This document shows, piece after piece, positions 6,209-6,399 of a DNA stretch of 6,399 nt. Both the position numbers and the translations under genes were made by a program. The stretch comes from Proteobacteria bacterium UBA1844. GTDB taxonomy: Bacteria > Pseudomonadota > Gammaproteobacteria > Steroidobacterales > Woeseiaceae. The stretch covers positions 1,097 to 7,495 of the forward strand of contig DDIS01000130.1 of NCBI GenBank assembly GCA_002338615.1, written 5' to 3'. Under the pieces are notes generated by a model. That model saw nothing but the letters and a program-made list of their open reading frames with translations. It was not told the DNA's origin and made no database searches. Position 1 is the stretch's first letter. The number at the start of each line of letters is the position of its first letter.

Positions 6209-6399
6209 ATGACGGACAAGTGGAAACTCGCCATCAAAATAATGATCAGCATTGCGCTGGTCATTTATGCGATTTCTCGCGCGGACCTGCTTGCCGCGGC
6301 GCGCCTGCTTCCGGATGCGCGGTGGCTCCCGCTCATCGCAATGCTCGCCCTCAATTTCCTGTCACGCCTGCTCTCGGCCTACCGCTGGTATCGGCTTTT
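6209..6399 (+). CDS. UPF0104 / LPG-synthase-TM (flippase-like) membrane protein, N-terminus only
   Basis: An ATG at 6209 opens a frame that runs off the window end after 63 full codons. The visible part begins MTDKWKLAIK, has a first membrane span at about residues 7-22 (KIMISIALVIYAI), an 'sRADLLAAARLLPDARWL' amphipathic linker and a second hydrophobic span at about 39-56, then LLSAYRWYRL. The D-L-spacing after span one and the S-x-Y-R-W end of span two are typical of the UPF0104 / LPG_synthase_TM (PF03706) family: polytopic inner-membrane proteins, some of which handle lipid-linked substrates, but most of unknown role. Family length is usually near 300 residues, so about four fifths are missing here. 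The frame is open back to 6128 (TGA at 6125-6127) with a TTG at 6161 as the only other plausible start; the ATG fits the usual N-terminus better. No strong ribosome-binding site is seen (AGGCGAAG lies 11 bases upstream). It probably shares a transcript with the preceding gene. Confidence 0.75.
   Translation, partial: MTDKWKLAIKIMISIALVIYAISRADLLAAARLLPDARWLPLIAMLALNFLSRLLSAYRWYRL

Noticed and set aside
6198..6212. Tiny ATG-led frame (MHRR then TGA) overlapping the start of the membrane protein gene
   Set aside because: Four codons with an overlapping ATGA can arise by chance and there is no ribosome-binding site strong enough to argue for a translated leader.
5878..6264. Minus-strand open frame over the end of the pyruvyl transferase gene and the start of the membrane protein
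   Set aside because: It overlaps two genes with recognisable products and has no domain, promoter or ribosome-binding site of its own.

Overview
The window looks like a chromosomal segment from a gammaproteobacterium-like, probably environmental, bacterium. The main taxonomic hint is the 5' half of a tRNA-Arg(ACG) at the left edge, whose sequence resembles gammaproteobacterial tRNA-Arg. Base composition is moderate and the window is densely coding. Genus cannot be read from the sequence. There are no phage genes, transposases, CRISPR arrays or rRNA.

Layout, left to right. Positions 1-38 (minus strand) hold a truncated tRNA-Arg. Positions 39-141 are a short spacer with a few small inverted repeats and no convincing terminator or promoter. 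Positions 142-4650 (minus) are one very large gene for a predicted secreted 1502-residue mosaic protein. Its order is: signal peptide, DNRLRE/CBM96-type module, fibronectin-III-like module, a longer DNRLRE module, a third DNRLRE module, two PKD-like modules, a fourth DNRLRE module, a seven-repeat FG-GAP/VCBS propeller with DxDxDG calcium motifs, and a C-terminal ASPIC/UnbV domain. Positions 4651-4926 are a divergent intergenic region with a fair sigma70-type promoter for the rightward genes and only a weak candidate for the leftward gene. Positions 4927-6123 (plus) encode a polysaccharide pyruvyl transferase family protein. Positions 6209-6399 (plus) are the start of an integral-membrane protein of the UPF0104 / LPG-synthase-TM (flippase-like) family, cut by the window end.

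Together: the two rightward genes are probably one transcription unit and look like the edge of a cell-surface or exopolysaccharide locus (a glycan-modifying transferase followed by a polytopic membrane protein). The divergent giant protein carries several modules of a carbohydrate-binding type and a calcium-dependent propeller, so it may be a secreted or surface-attached glycan-binding or matrix protein. A functional link between the two sides is inferred only from adjacency. I see no evidence of a wholly new system. The points most worth a second look are the architecture of the giant protein, the unusual glycine-motif position in the pyruvyl transferase homologue, and the ambiguous start of that gene.
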